The notes beneath the pieces were generated by a model. It was not told the origin of the DNA and did not search any database. It saw only the letters and a list, made by a program, of their open reading frames with translations. 64,000 bases of DNA from Schumannella soli (GTDB lineage: Bacteria > Actinomycetota > Actinomycetes > Actinomycetales > Microbacteriaceae): the NCBI RefSeq assembly GCF_006517435.1, contig NZ_VHQG01000004.1:248001-312000 (forward strand). The letters are read 5' to 3'. Positions 9,366-17,830 of this stretch are shown in pieces. Numbering within the stretch: position 1 is the first letter of the stretch; every line of letters starts with the position of its first letter. A program made the translations under genes and the position numbers.

Positions 9366-9382
9366 CGCGGGGTGACCCCGCG
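9366..9382 (-). promoter_or_regulatory. palindrome/hairpin in the exporter leader region
   Basis: CGCGGGGT-G-ACCCCGCG is a perfect inverted repeat 27 nt upstream of the 30-aa ORF. It could be an operator or an RNA hairpin. A possible promoter (TTCACA ... TAAGGC, 16-nt spacer) lies just upstream at about 9389-9416 on the minus strand. Confidence 0.45.
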
Positions 9383-9429
9383 CGAGCCTTACAACCTATC
9401 CCCGGGCTGTGAATCCGCGCAAGAGCCGA

Positions 9430-9457
9430 TCAGTCCGGCCGAACAGTCCGGCCGATC
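9430..9457. repeat. short direct repeat at the 3' end of the histidine kinase gene
   Basis: The 12-mer CAGTCCGGCCGA occurs twice, 13 nt apart, just after the kinase stop. The CGGCCG parts can also pair to give a short hairpin on the minus strand, possibly a weak terminator. Confidence 0.4.
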
Positions 9458-11378
9458 AGTCGCGCTGTGCGGGAACGGCCGGCAGCCGCACCGTCACGGT
9501 CGTGCCCGTGCCGACGTCGCTCGCGAGCTCGAGCTCACCGCCGAGAGCCTCGACCCGGTCGACTAGGCCGCGGATGCCGGTGCCGGCATCCAGTGACGCT
9601 CCCCCTCGACCGTTGTCGCGCACCGTCAGCACGAGCGATCCGGCCTCGCCGTCGCCGACGACATCGCGGGTGTCGTCGCTCTCGAGGTGCAGGCGCACCC
9701 ACGCGCGCCGGGCTCCCGAGTGCCGGGCGATGTTGGCCAGGCACTCCGAGGCGACGAAGTACACCGTCGCCTCGACCAGCTCGGCCGGGCGCTCGTCGAC
9801 GAGCACGTCGACCTCGGTCGGAACCGGGCAGCGCGACGCGAGCTCGGGCAGCGCGAGGGCGAGCCCGCCCTCGACCAGCACGGTCGGGTGGATGCCGCGG
9901 GCCAGTTCGCGCAGCTCCTTCAGCGCCGACGACAGCCGGCCGAGCGTCTCCTCGAGCCTCTGCGCCAGCTCGTGCGCGCCCTCCGCACGGGCGGCGGAGA
10001 CGAGCGTGCGCAGCTCCATGGCGAGCGCGACGAGCTGCTGCTGCGAGCCGTCGTGCAGGTCGCGCTCGAGCCGCTTGCGCGCCTCGTCGCCGGCCTCGAC
10101 GATGCGCTGACGCGACTCGCGCACCTGCGAGAGCGTGAGCTCGACCTCGCTGCGCAGCGCGCGGTTGTCGACGCTGAGGCGCAGGGCGGCCGAGACGCCG
10201 TCGAGCAGCCGCTCGTTCTCGGCGAGGGCGCGGTCGTGACGGATCACGGCGATCGGGGTGCCCCCGTCGCCGGAGATCGGCAGCAGCGTGCTCGTCGGCT
10301 CGGCCACATCCAGGTCGACCTCGACCGGGGCGCCGGCGTCGTCGATCCAGCCGCCCGTGCGCTGATCCCACCAGAACACCTCGACGCCCGGATCGCGCAG
10401 CACCGTCGCGAGCGACTCGCGCCAGGCCGCGCGGTCGACGCCGTCGCGGGTGATCATCATGAGGTCGGCGACGCGGCCGCGGGTGTTGCGCAGGTGCACA
10501 CTGCCGGCGATGTAGCAGATCGGCACCGACGCGACCGCGAACAGCGAGACGACCGCGACGGATCCGTCTCCCGTGATCGCGACGACGAAGGCGCCCTTCG
10601 CAGCGCTGTGCATCGCGTAGCTGATCGCCTCGGCGACGAGCGCGGCCGTCCACGCGAAGAGGCCGATCGGCATCACGAAGGCGACGCTGCGGGTCGGCTG
10701 GCTGCCGCGGCTCCACTGCCAGAGCAGCCGGGTCGCGACGAACAGCACGATGACCGCACCGATCACGCGGTAGATCGTGTCGACCGTCGTGAAGGTGCTC
10801 TGGTCGCCGACGAGAGCGTAGGCGTTGCTCACGCACAGGCAGTCGCGGTTCTCGGTCTTGTCGGCGATCAGCACGACCACGGCCCGCACGACCGAGACGC
10901 TCACGCCGAAGCCGACGACCGCCCAGTCGACGACGCCGACGTAGCGGCCCCGCGGATAGGCGAGCGCGATTAGACCGAGCAGCAGCGCCCAGATCAGGTC
11001 GATGCTGCGCAGGATCGGCCAGACGTAGCCGAAGTAGGCGACCACCGCGAAGAAGGTCTGCGGGATCCAGAAGTAGGGGAACAGCGCCATCATGACGATC
11101 GGCAGCCGCCGCTCGCCGAGCTGCAGTCCGACCATGGCCGAGAACGCGAAGACGAACGGCACCGCGGCGTGCAGCGTCACCCACGAGACATCGGGGCGGT
11201 CGAGGGGCGGCGTCGACTGCCAGCCGAGCACCTGCATGACCAGGTTGAGCAGCGGGCCGGCGGCGATGAACACGCCCCAGGCGATCGAGCGGCCGACACC
11301 GAGGCGGCGCGGCGGCGTCGGGCGCACGTCGAGCGGCCGCGGGTGGACGGAGCGCGCGGCCGCCGCCGCCGCGTTCAT
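9456..11378 (-). CDS. NarL-type sensor histidine kinase
   Basis: This 640-residue membrane kinase carries about eight hydrophobic segments in residues 30-295, followed by a region that may fold as a small sensory domain (about 300-385), a coiled coil, and a HisKA_3 dimerisation domain with phospho-acceptor His442 in RDLHDGSQQQ. The C-terminal HATPase domain ends with VRDNGRGG and a G-x-G box (GTGIRGLVDRVEALGG). This domain order pairs with LuxR/NarL-type response regulators, and the regulator gene precedes it with a 4-nt overlap. The signal is unknown. Its position between a possible RiPP locus and an ABC exporter makes cell-envelope or peptide sensing conceivable, but that is inference. Confidence 0.92.
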   Translation of the reverse strand: MNAAAAAARSVHPRPLDVRPTPPRRLGVGRSIAWGVFIAAGPLLNLVMQVLGWQSTPPLDRPDVSWVTLHAAVPFVFAFSAMVGLQLGERRLPIVMMALFPYFWIPQTFFAVVAYFGYVWPILRSIDLIWALLLGLIALAYPRGRYVGVVDWAVVGFGVSVSVVRAVVVLIADKTENRDCLCVSNAYALVGDQSTFTTVDTIYRVIGAVIVLFVATRLLWQWSRGSQPTRSVAFVMPIGLFAWTAALVAEAISYAMHSAAKGAFVVAITGDGSVAVVSLFAVASVPICYIAGSVHLRNTRGRVADLMMITRDGVDRAAWRESLATVLRDPGVEVFWWDQRTGGWIDDAGAPVEVDLDVAEPTSTLLPISGDGGTPIAVIRHDRALAENERLLDGVSAALRLSVDNRALRSEVELTLSQVRESRQRIVEAGDEARKRLERDLHDGSQQQLVALAMELRTLVSAARAEGAHELAQRLEETLGRLSSALKELRELARGIHPTVLVEGGLALALPELASRCPVPTEVDVLVDERPAELVEATVYFVASECLANIARHSGARRAWVRLHLESDDTRDVVGDGEAGSLVLTVRDNGRGGASLDAGTGIRGLVDRVEALGGELELASDVGTGTTVTVRLPAVPAQRD

Positions 11379-12046
11379 CGCGACCCGAGGAAGGCGAGCA
11401 CCGCCAGCACCCGACGGTGGTTGTCGGGCGAGTCGTCGAGGCCGAGCTTCTGCATGATGTTGCGCACGTGCGTCTCGACCGTCTTGACGCCGAGGAACAG
11501 CTGACGCGAGATGCCCGCGTTCGAGTTGCCCTGGGCCATCGCCTCGAGCACGGACAGCTCACGTGCTGTCAGCGTCGACAGCGGGCCGTCGGCGCGCGGC
11601 CGGTTCATGAGCTGCGCCACGACCTCCGGGTCGACGACCGAGCCGCCGCGCGACACCGTCGTGACGGCGGCGACGAGCGTGTGCGGCTCGGAGACGCGCT
11701 CCTTCAGCAGGTAGCCGGTGCCGGCGCCGGCATCCAGCGCACGCATCGCGTACTCGGGCGTCGCGTACATCGACAGCAGCAGCACGCCGATGCGTGAACC
11801 CTGCCGACGCAGGGTCTCGAGGGCGACGATGCCCTCGTCGCGGAACTTCGGCGGCATGCGGATGTCGAGCACCGCCACGTCGATCCCGCCCGACTCGACG
11901 GCCGCGACGAGCTCCTCGCCCGAGCCGACCGAGACGACGACGTCGACTCCGCCGTCGGCGAGCACCTTGCCGATGCCTTCGCGCAACAGCATCGCGTCAT
12001 CGGCGACCGCTGCGCGCAGTCGCGTTCCAGGTGTTGCGTCGGTCAT
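11375..12046 (-). CDS. NarL/FixJ family response regulator
   Basis: This 223-residue DNA-binding response regulator has a receiver domain with acidic pair D16-D17, phospho-acceptor D61 and the conserved Lys in YLLKERV, then a LuxR helix-turn-helix (LTARELSVLEAMAQGNSNAG ... VKTVETHVRNIMQKL). ATG 12046 follows GGAGGT (12056-12061 on the plus strand) with 9-nt spacing. The stop overlaps the kinase start by 4 nt, so the pair is one operon. The gene is transcribed divergently from the small ORF/ATP-grasp pair, so the 12047-12215 region likely carries both promoters and is a natural place for it to bind. Confidence 0.95.
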   Translation of the reverse strand: MTDATPGTRLRAAVADDAMLLREGIGKVLADGGVDVVVSVGSGEELVAAVESGGIDVAVLDIRMPPKFRDEGIVALETLRRQGSRIGVLLLSMYATPEYAMRALDAGAGTGYLLKERVSEPHTLVAAVTTVSRGGSVVDPEVVAQLMNRPRADGPLSTLTARELSVLEAMAQGNSNAGISRQLFLGVKTVETHVRNIMQKLGLDDSPDNHRRVLAVLAFLGSR

Positions 12047-12154
12047 AGCAACCCGACCTCCGATGGGCGGCGGGGCTCCGCCCGAGCGTCCCGATCTCCC
12101 CTCGGGACAGGTTGAGGATACCTAATCAGGGCTTCCCCCGATGAACTGGACAGA

Positions 12155-12204
12155 CCGTTCCGCCAGATTGTGGCTCGGAGCAAGCGCTCCCAGCGACGGA
12201 ACGG
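12155..12204 (+). promoter_or_regulatory. nested inverted repeats in the leader of the ATP-grasp locus
   Basis: CCGTTCCG (12155-12162) pairs perfectly with CGGAACGG (12197-12204). Inside lies a second hairpin GGAGC-aagc-GCTCC (12177-12190). The nested structure ends 12 nt before the small ORF start, so it may be a 5'-UTR fold or a regulator site in the divergent promoter region. Base composition here is less GC-rich than in flanking genes. Confidence 0.5.
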
Positions 12205-12215
12205 GGGTAGAGCGG

Positions 12216-12458
12216 ATGTCGTCCCACATCGCGAAGCTCACCGCCCCCGTCGGCGTGTCGGTCGGCAGCCCCGCGACCGATGCCGACTCCGACACCGTGA
12301 TCCGCTCGACGCGCAACCCGAAGCGCCCTGCGCTGCGCCCGAGCGGGGCGAGGAGTCGTCTCGCCCCCCGTGCGGTTCCCAGCTCGGCCCCGGCGGGCCG
12401 GGAACCGCACGGGTCCCCTCGTCCTCTCGTGGGCATCCGAGGAGAGCTCCGCCTGTGA
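12216..12458 (+). CDS. small ORF coupled to the ATP-grasp gene; candidate RiPP precursor
   Basis: This 80-residue ORF starts at ATG 12216, and its TGA overlaps the GTG start of the ATP-grasp gene by 4 nt, a strong sign of translational coupling. The first about 45 codons use almost only G or C at the third position. The second half does not and contains a large hairpin. The peptide begins MSSHIAKLTAPVGVSVG and has a segment TDADSDTVIRST (residues 21-32) in which Ser/Thr and Asp alternate, as needed for side-chain ester links. It then turns basic and Pro-rich. An in-frame ATG exists at 12141, but the nested hairpins lie after it. This may be a graspetide precursor. No known precursor family is clearly matched. 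Confidence 0.5.
   Translation: MSSHIAKLTAPVGVSVGSPATDADSDTVIRSTRNPKRPALRPSGARSRLAPRAVPSSAPAGREPHGSPRPLVGIRGELRL
12367..12413 (+). terminator. large hairpin between the small ORF and the ATP-grasp gene (attenuator candidate)
   Basis: A perfect 14-bp inverted repeat, CCCGTGCGGTTCCC (12367-12380) with its complement at 12400-12413, encloses a further 5-bp stem (ggccc/gggcc, loop cggc). A pyrimidine-rich stretch follows, then the GAGGAGAG RBS of the ATP-grasp gene. It could partially terminate transcription, giving more small-ORF transcript than ligase transcript, a common arrangement in RiPP operons. It also lies inside the annotated small ORF. Confidence 0.5.
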
Positions 12459-13420
12459 TCCTGCTCGTCGCCCCGCCCGATGACCGTCATGCCGCCGCCG
12501 TCGCCGACCGCCTCCGTGCCCGCGGCGACGAGGTCGCCCTCATCGACGTCGCCAGCCTGACCGCCCAGCTCACCGTCGGCCTCGACTTCGCCCCCGGAAT
12601 CCGCGCCTCCGGCTCCGTGCAGCTGCGCGGCCTCGACGGCTCCACCACCCAGACGATCGACGTCTCCCGCGTCACCGCGGGCTGGTGGCGACGCAGCTGG
12701 ATCCCCCTGCTCGGCGCCGACGACCCCCGCCTCACCGGCGCCCCCGTCGACTTCGGCGAAGCGCTGGTCTCGACCGCCGAGGCCCTCGACATCGCCTGGG
12801 CCAACGAGCCCGTCGCCGTCGACCTGGCGCAGCGCCGCACCCGCCTGTGGGCGGCCGCCCGGCGCGCCGGCCTGATCATGCCGCACACGATCGTCACCCG
12901 CGACCCGGGCGCCGCGCACCGCTTCGCGAAGCAGCACCTGCGCACCGGCGTCATCTGCCGTCCGCTCGTGAAGTCGCACGCGGAGTGGCCCGCGCAGGAC
13001 CGCATCGTGGGCGTCTCGGCGATCGACGAGCTCGTCGAGCAGAGCGGCCCCGACCTGGTGCTGCGCGCCTTCGTGCCCGGCTCCGACGTGCGCGCCTTCG
13101 TCGCCGGAGACCGCGTGCTCGCCGCCGATCTCGGCGCGGCCGCGGCCTCCGACTCCGATGCACCGTTCCCCGCGGTGCCGGACTGCGCTCGGGCCGTCGA
13201 CCTGCCCGACGACATCCGCGACGGACTGATCGCGCTCGTCGCCGACCTCGGGCTCGGCCACGCCGCCGTCGACCTGCGCCGCACCCGCGCCGGCGAGCAC
13301 CTCTTCCTCGACCTCGACCCGCTCGCCGAATGGCTCGACGTCGAAGCCGCGACGGGACTGCCGCTCACCGAGTCCCTCGTCGACGAGCTGGTCGCCCGCT
13401 CCGCCTCGCGCGTCGCCTGA
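12455..13420 (+). CDS. ATP-grasp ligase of RimK/MvdD (graspetide synthetase) type
   Basis: The GTG at 12455 follows GAGGAGAG (12439-12446) and gives 321 residues, the size of ATP-grasp RiPP maturases. The N-terminal domain has WWRR (77-80), comparable to the W/Y-RR of MvdD-like enzymes. The ATP-grasp core has ICRPL (167-171), a segment at 204-215 ending DVRAF, AVDLR (271-275), LFLDLDP (283-289) and WLDVEAATGLP (293-303), the last diagnostic of this group. The usual catalytic Lys (VKPL) is Arg here, and the usual E-x-N metal ligands read D-x-D. It probably couples a carboxylate to a hydroxyl or amine using ATP, with the upstream small ORF as possible substrate. A free-peptide or metabolite ligase role is the alternative. 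Confidence 0.75.
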   Translation: MILLVAPPDDRHAAAVADRLRARGDEVALIDVASLTAQLTVGLDFAPGIRASGSVQLRGLDGSTTQTIDVSRVTAGWWRRSWIPLLGADDPRLTGAPVDFGEALVSTAEALDIAWANEPVAVDLAQRRTRLWAAARRAGLIMPHTIVTRDPGAAHRFAKQHLRTGVICRPLVKSHAEWPAQDRIVGVSAIDELVEQSGPDLVLRAFVPGSDVRAFVAGDRVLAADLGAAAASDSDAPFPAVPDCARAVDLPDDIRDGLIALVADLGLGHAAVDLRRTRAGEHLFLDLDPLAEWLDVEAATGLPLTESLVDELVARSASRVA

Positions 13421-13509
13421 GCTGCGGCGCCTGCTCCGCCTCGCCTGAACTGCGGCGCCTGACGCTCCTCGCCGGATCCGCGTCTCCTGTTCGCGGGCTG
13501 GAGACGACG

Positions 13510-13547
13510 GACGCCGGGGTGGATGCTCGCGCATCCGCCCCGGCGTC
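13510..13547. terminator. bidirectional stem-loop terminator
   Basis: A 17-bp stem (13510-13526 with 13531-13547, one G-U pair), loop tcgc, lies between the convergent ATP-grasp gene and purH. The arms contain GGATGC/GCATCC, like the other strong terminators. Confidence 0.82.
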
Positions 13548-13579
13548 GTGCCGAGTCGCGGGCCGTCAGGCCCGTCGGC

Positions 13580-15169
13580 TCAGTGGAAGAAGTGGCGCTC
13601 CCCCGTGAAGTACATCGTCACGCCCGCCGCCGCGGCCGCGTCGATCGTCTCCTGATCGCGCACCGATCCGCCGGGCTGCACGATCGCGCGGATGCCCGCC
13701 TCGAGCAGCACGGCCGGGCCGTCGTTGAACGGGAAGAAGGCGTCCGAGGCGGCGACGCTGCCCGCGGCGCGGTCGCCGGCGCGGTCGACGGCCAGCTTGC
13801 ACGAGTCCACGCGGTTGACCTGGCCCATGCCGATGCCGACCGAGGCGCCGTTCGCCGCGAGCAGGATCGCGTTCGACTTGACCGCGCGGCACGCCGTCCA
13901 GGCGAAGGCGAGGTCGGCGAGGGTCTGCTCGTCGGCCGGCTCGCCCGCGGCGAGGGTCCACGTGGACGGGTCGGCGAAGTGCGCGTCGACGTCCTGCACG
14001 AGCACGCCGCCCGAGATGTCCTTGAACTCGCGCGTCGGGCGCTGGAAGCCCTCGGGCAGGGTCAGCAGACGGATGTTCTTCTTCGTCGACAGCACCGCGA
14101 GGGCGTCATCGTCGAAGCCGGGCGCGACGACGACCTCGGTGAAGATGTCCTTGATCGACTCGGCCGCCGCCAGATCGATGCGGCGGTTCGCGGCGATCAC
14201 GCCGCCGAAAGCCGACACCGGGTCGCACTCGTGCGCCTTGCGGTGGGCGGCGGCGATGGTCGCGCCGACGGCGATGCCGCAGGGATTCGCGTGCTTGATG
14301 ATCGCGACAGCCGGCTCGGCGAGGTCGTAGGCGGCGCGCACCGCCGCATCCGCATCGACGTAGTTGTTGTACGACATCTCCTTGCCGTGCAGCTGCACGG
14401 CCTGGGCGATTCCGCGCTCGGCGGGCACCGTGTAGAGCGCGGCGCCCTGGTGCGCGTTCTCGCCGTAGCGCAGCTGGCCCTGCAGCTCGGCGCTGTAGCT
14501 GAACTCGAGCGGGAAGCCGTCGACGCGGCCGATCGCCTGGGTGTCCTCGACCTCGAACCAGCTCGCGACGGCGGCGTCGTAGGCGGCCGTGTGCTGGAAG
14601 GCCTCGCGGGCGAGGCGGCGGCGCTGCGCCAGGTCGGTTCCGCCCGCGTGCACGGCGGCGATGACGTCGGCGTAGCGGTCGGGGGCGACGACGATCGCGA
14701 CGTTCGCGTGGTTCTTCGCCGAGGCGCGCACCATCGCCGGGCCGCCGATGTCGATCTGCTCGACCACGTCGTTCGCGGCCGCGCCCGAGCGCACCGTCTC
14801 GACGAAGGGGTAGAGATTGACGACCACGAGCTCGAAGGGGCGGATGCCGAGCTCGTCGAGCTGACGCTCGTGCGACTCCAGCCGCAGGTCGGCCAGCAGA
14901 CCGCCGTGCACGCTCGGGTGCAGGGTCTTCACCCGGCCGTCGAGCGACTCGGGGAAGCCGGTGACGCTCGAGACCTCGGTGACCGGGTGCCCGGCGTCGG
15001 CGATGGTCTTCGCGGTCGAGCCCGTCGACACGATCTCGATGCCGGCGGCGGCGAGCTCGCCGGCCAGCTCGAGCAGTCCGGTCTTGTCGCTGACCGAGAT
15101 CAGCGCGCGACGGATCGGGACGATGTCCCTGCTGCGGTAATCGGCGGGGTCGTGGCTGGGACCGCTCAC
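13580..15169 (-). CDS. purH: bifunctional AICAR transformylase / IMP cyclohydrolase
   Basis: PurH catalyses the last two steps to IMP: formylation of AICAR with 10-formyl-THF, then ring closure. GTG 15169 overlaps the purN stop by 4 nt, follows GGAG and gives 529 residues, the family size. The N-terminal cyclohydrolase domain begins [17 protein letters not shown] and has [14 protein letters not shown]. The transformylase part shows [20 protein letters not shown] and ends in the typical TGERHFFH. The long upstream extension of the frame is not conserved. It is co-transcribed with purN, so folate-dependent purine steps are grouped. Confidence 0.97.
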   Translation of the reverse strand: MSGPSHDPADYRSRDIVPIRRALISVSDKTGLLELAGELAAAGIEIVSTGSTAKTIADAGHPVTEVSSVTGFPESLDGRVKTLHPSVHGGLLADLRLESHERQLDELGIRPFELVVVNLYPFVETVRSGAAANDVVEQIDIGGPAMVRASAKNHANVAIVVAPDRYADVIAAVHAGGTDLAQRRRLAREAFQHTAAYDAAVASWFEVEDTQAIGRVDGFPLEFSYSAELQGQLRYGENAHQGAALYTVPAERGIAQAVQLHGKEMSYNNYVDADAAVRAAYDLAEPAVAIIKHANPCGIAVGATIAAAHRKAHECDPVSAFGGVIAANRRIDLAAAESIKDIFTEVVVAPGFDDDALAVLSTKKNIRLLTLPEGFQRPTREFKDISGGVLVQDVDAHFADPSTWTLAAGEPADEQTLADLAFAWTACRAVKSNAILLAANGASVGIGMGQVNRVDSCKLAVDRAGDRAAGSVAASDAFFPFNDGPAVLLEAGIRAIVQPGGSVRDQETIDAAAAAGVTMYFTGERHFFH

Positions 15170-15753
15170 GCGAGCTCCTTCAGATCGAGATGTCCGTTGG
15201 CGATGTCGAGCACGGTCTGGATGAGCAGACGGCGCTCGACGGGCTTGATGCGCTCGTGCAGCGCGGCTTCGGTGTCGTCGGGCAGGATCGCGACGCGCTC
15301 CTGGGCGACGATGGGGCCGGAGTCGACGCCGTCGTCGACCACGATCACGCTGGCCCCGGTCTGCTCGGCGCCTGCCCGCACGGCATCGCGCACGGCGTGC
15401 GGGCCGGGGAACTCGGGCAGGTAGGCGGGATGCGTGTTGAGCAGCGCCGGGGTGAGCGCGCGCACGAAACGCGGCGGCACCAGGCGCATGAGGCCCGACA
15501 GGATCACGAGATCGGGCTGCCACTGCTGCACCTGGGCGAGCAGCTCGTCGCCCCAGGCATCGCGGTCGGGGAAGGCGCCGTACGGCACCGTGAAGCTCGG
15601 GATGCCGAAGGCCTCGGCGTGCGCGAGCCCCTCGGCGTCGCGGTCGGCGCCGATGGCGACGACGCGCGCGGGGAACTCGGCGTCCTGGGATGCCTCGAGC
15701 AGGGCGCGGAGGTTCGATCCGCCGCCGGAGATGAGCACGACCAGCCGGAGCAC
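15166..15753 (-). CDS. purN: phosphoribosylglycinamide formyltransferase
   Basis: PurN transfers a formyl group from 10-formyl-THF to GAR in purine synthesis. The 195-residue protein has the phosphate loop ISGGGSNL and the catalytic triad Asn106, His108 and Asp144 ([19 protein letters not shown]) at the same positions as in the E. coli enzyme. The GTG start at 15753 lies 6 nt after TAGTCT without a Shine-Dalgarno, so the operon purN-purH is probably a leaderless transcript. The stop overlaps the start of purH by 4 nt. Confidence 0.97.
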   Translation of the reverse strand: MLRLVVLISGGGSNLRALLEASQDAEFPARVVAIGADRDAEGLAHAEAFGIPSFTVPYGAFPDRDAWGDELLAQVQQWQPDLVILSGLMRLVPPRFVRALTPALLNTHPAYLPEFPGPHAVRDAVRAGAEQTGASVIVVDDGVDSGPIVAQERVAILPDDTEAALHERIKPVERRLLIQTVLDIANGHLDLKELA

Positions 15754-15848
15754 CCGACAAGACTAGGGGACGCGCGCCGGGGCGCCGACCACGGCGGCGA
15801 CGGCCCGGATGCGGTCTCGCGGCACGGGCGCCGCCGACGTCCGGCTGC

Positions 15849-17645
15849 TCAGCGCGGCAGGTCGACCGGACCGGTGTCGACGTCGTCCTCGGCGGCGCGC
15901 GCATCCGGCTTCCCGTCGCGGCTCTGCCCGGCAGCCACGGAGCCGGCGTGGGCGGACGGGGCGCCGGCGCCGCCGCCAGCGCTGTCGGCGCGGTCGGCGC
16001 TGTCGACGGGCGCGGCGTCGTCGACCCGCGCCCGTCGTTCGGCGCCCGGACGACGCAGGCGGCCGCGCAGCGAGCCGAGGCTGTCGAGGAACGAAGCGCC
16101 CGAGCGCACCGTGTCGATCGGACCGGTGTCGGCGTGCATGTCGACGCTCGCGTCACGATGCGCCGCCGCGTCGTGCACGACGATCGGCTCGGGCTCGGAT
16201 GCGGTTCCGACCTTCTCGGGAGCCGGCTCGGGCGACGCCGGAGCGGCATCGCGACGCGGCCGATCCGCGAACCGCGCTGCGGCCGACGACGACGCGACGG
16301 GCGTCGGAGTCGGACCCGCGCCCGCGCCCGCGCTCATCGTCCCCTCGGGAACCAGGGCGCCGCGGCGCTCGGCCGCCGTGCGCGCATCCAGCTCCGCCGT
16401 CGCGTCCGCCTCGTCGGCGTCGAGTTCGGCACGACGCCGCAGCGGCCGCCCGGCCGCGAAGCCGATGCCGATCGCGACGGCGAACTCGATCGCCGAGACC
16501 GCGCCCACCGCGATCGGATCCGGCCCGACCGACACGAGCCTCCCCGGTCCGGCCGCGCCGCCCGACGCCCACGCCAGAAGACCCATGACGAGCCCGCCGG
16601 CGACGCCGCCGCCCAGCGCGGCGACGAGCATCCACCGGCCGGAGCCCTCCTCGCCCAGGTCGCGCCGCAGTCCGCCCCGCGTCGCCGCCCCCGCCAGGAA
16701 GCCCGCGACGATCGGCACGAGCAGACCCGCGAAGCCGAAGGCCGACGAGCCCTCCGGGATCGCGCCGAAGATCGGGAGCGCCGGGATCGGCCCCAGGCTC
16801 GTGCCCAGCGGCGACACGCTGGACCCCGTCCCGATCGCGAAGCCCGGACCCACGAACCACGACGCGGTCCAGATGATCAGATTCGGCAGCAGCGCCAGCT
16901 GTCCCGCGGTCAGCGCGACGCTGCCCGCGACGCCCGGGTGCAGCGACTCGTAGAGACGGATGATCTGCGCGTACGACACGACCAGCGCGAGCGCGAGCGC
17001 CGCCGCGGAGACGAGCAGCGTGATCGACGCGGCAGCCGCCCCCGACCGCAGAGCCCCGGTGAGCACGATGCGCGGCAGCTCGGGGATCATCCGATGCACG
17101 CGTCGACGCACTCGCTCGGCCGTCTCGTCGTTGCGGTTCCAGGCCCACTCGCGCAGCAGTCCGAGCATCAGTCCGACCGCGAAGGCGACCGTGGGCAGCA
17201 GCGCGCCCTGCCAGATCGACGGGCGCGCCGACGCGTGTAGCGCCGAGAGCGTGGCCAGCAGCGACAGGGCGCCGAAGACCCCGGCCGAGGCGAGAGTGCC
17301 GAGGATCGGATGGTGCGTCTCGAAGATCCGCGCACCGGCGCGCAGCCCCAGCAGCGCCGTCAGCAGCGCGAAGCCGAGCGCCGCGATCGTGACCACGACC
17401 ACCGAGGTCTCCGGGCCGGCGCCGAGCGCGGCGGCCGTCGTCGGATCGAGCGCGAGCCGCACATCCGCCCCGTGTCCGATCAGCCAGCTGTCGACCGACG
17501 CGCGCCAGAAGATCAGCCAGTCGGGTCCGAAACCGTACTGCGCGGCCCACAGGATCGTCAGCGGAACGAGCGGGATCGCGATGCCGATCGCGAACGCGAG
17601 GGCCGCCTCGAACGCGGAGAGCAGCAGGGTGAGGCGGCGGGTCAC
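15849..17645 (-). CDS. DUF6350-type polytopic membrane protein
   Basis: This 598-residue protein has about ten hydrophobic segments within residues 1-430, followed by a long Ala/Asp/Pro-rich cytosolic tail of about 165 residues containing repeated DTGPIDT / DTGPVDL motifs. The GTG at 17645 is preceded by TACAGT with a 6-nt gap, a leaderless pattern; the frame extends further upstream without support. The family is an actinobacterial membrane protein often found next to purN/purH, and its function is unknown to me. The conserved part includes a cytosolic loop [12 protein letters not shown]-like segment near residue 190. Confidence 0.75.
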   Translation of the reverse strand: MTRRLTLLLSAFEAALAFAIGIAIPLVPLTILWAAQYGFGPDWLIFWRASVDSWLIGHGADVRLALDPTTAAALGAGPETSVVVVTIAALGFALLTALLGLRAGARIFETHHPILGTLASAGVFGALSLLATLSALHASARPSIWQGALLPTVAFAVGLMLGLLREWAWNRNDETAERVRRRVHRMIPELPRIVLTGALRSGAAAASITLLVSAAALALALVVSYAQIIRLYESLHPGVAGSVALTAGQLALLPNLIIWTASWFVGPGFAIGTGSSVSPLGTSLGPIPALPIFGAIPEGSSAFGFAGLLVPIVAGFLAGAATRGGLRRDLGEEGSGRWMLVAALGGGVAGGLVMGLLAWASGGAAGPGRLVSVGPDPIAVGAVSAIEFAVAIGIGFAAGRPLRRRAELDADEADATAELDARTAAERRGALVPEGTMSAGAGAGPTPTPVASSSAAARFADRPRRDAAPASPEPAPEKVGTASEPEPIVVHDAAAHRDASVDMHADTGPIDTVRSGASFLDSLGSLRGRLRRPGAERRARVDDAAPVDSADRADSAGGGAGAPSAHAGSVAAGQSRDGKPDARAAEDDVDTGPVDLPR

Positions 17646-17830
17646 GTGCCGACTGTATTCGGGCGTCCGGCATCCGCCGCGGGGGCGCGGCGGGCGCGGG
17701 CGAACCGGGGCGTCGATCGGGCGCCGCGTTCTCTCCGCGGCCCTGTATCGGCGATTCAACAAGGTCCTGAGCCGGCGCGGACAGCAGCGCGGATCGGCCC
17801 GGCGCTAGGGTCGGAGACCAGGAGGCGCGC

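Noticed and set aside
12141-12215. Extension of the small ORF upstream to an in-frame ATG at 12141
   Set aside because: This part has poor third-position GC bias, no RBS and contains nested inverted repeats, so it looks like leader or promoter DNA rather than coding sequence.
12170-12454. N-terminal extension of the ATP-grasp gene to an upstream ATG
   Set aside because: The extra 95 residues are Arg-rich frame-shadow sequence. The GTG at 12455 has a good RBS, and homology begins there.
15170-16249. Very long purH frame (889 codons)
   Set aside because: The part upstream of 15169 is Arg/Pro-rich and overlaps purN and the DUF6350 gene. The GTG at 15169 with a coupled overlap gives the normal PurH length.
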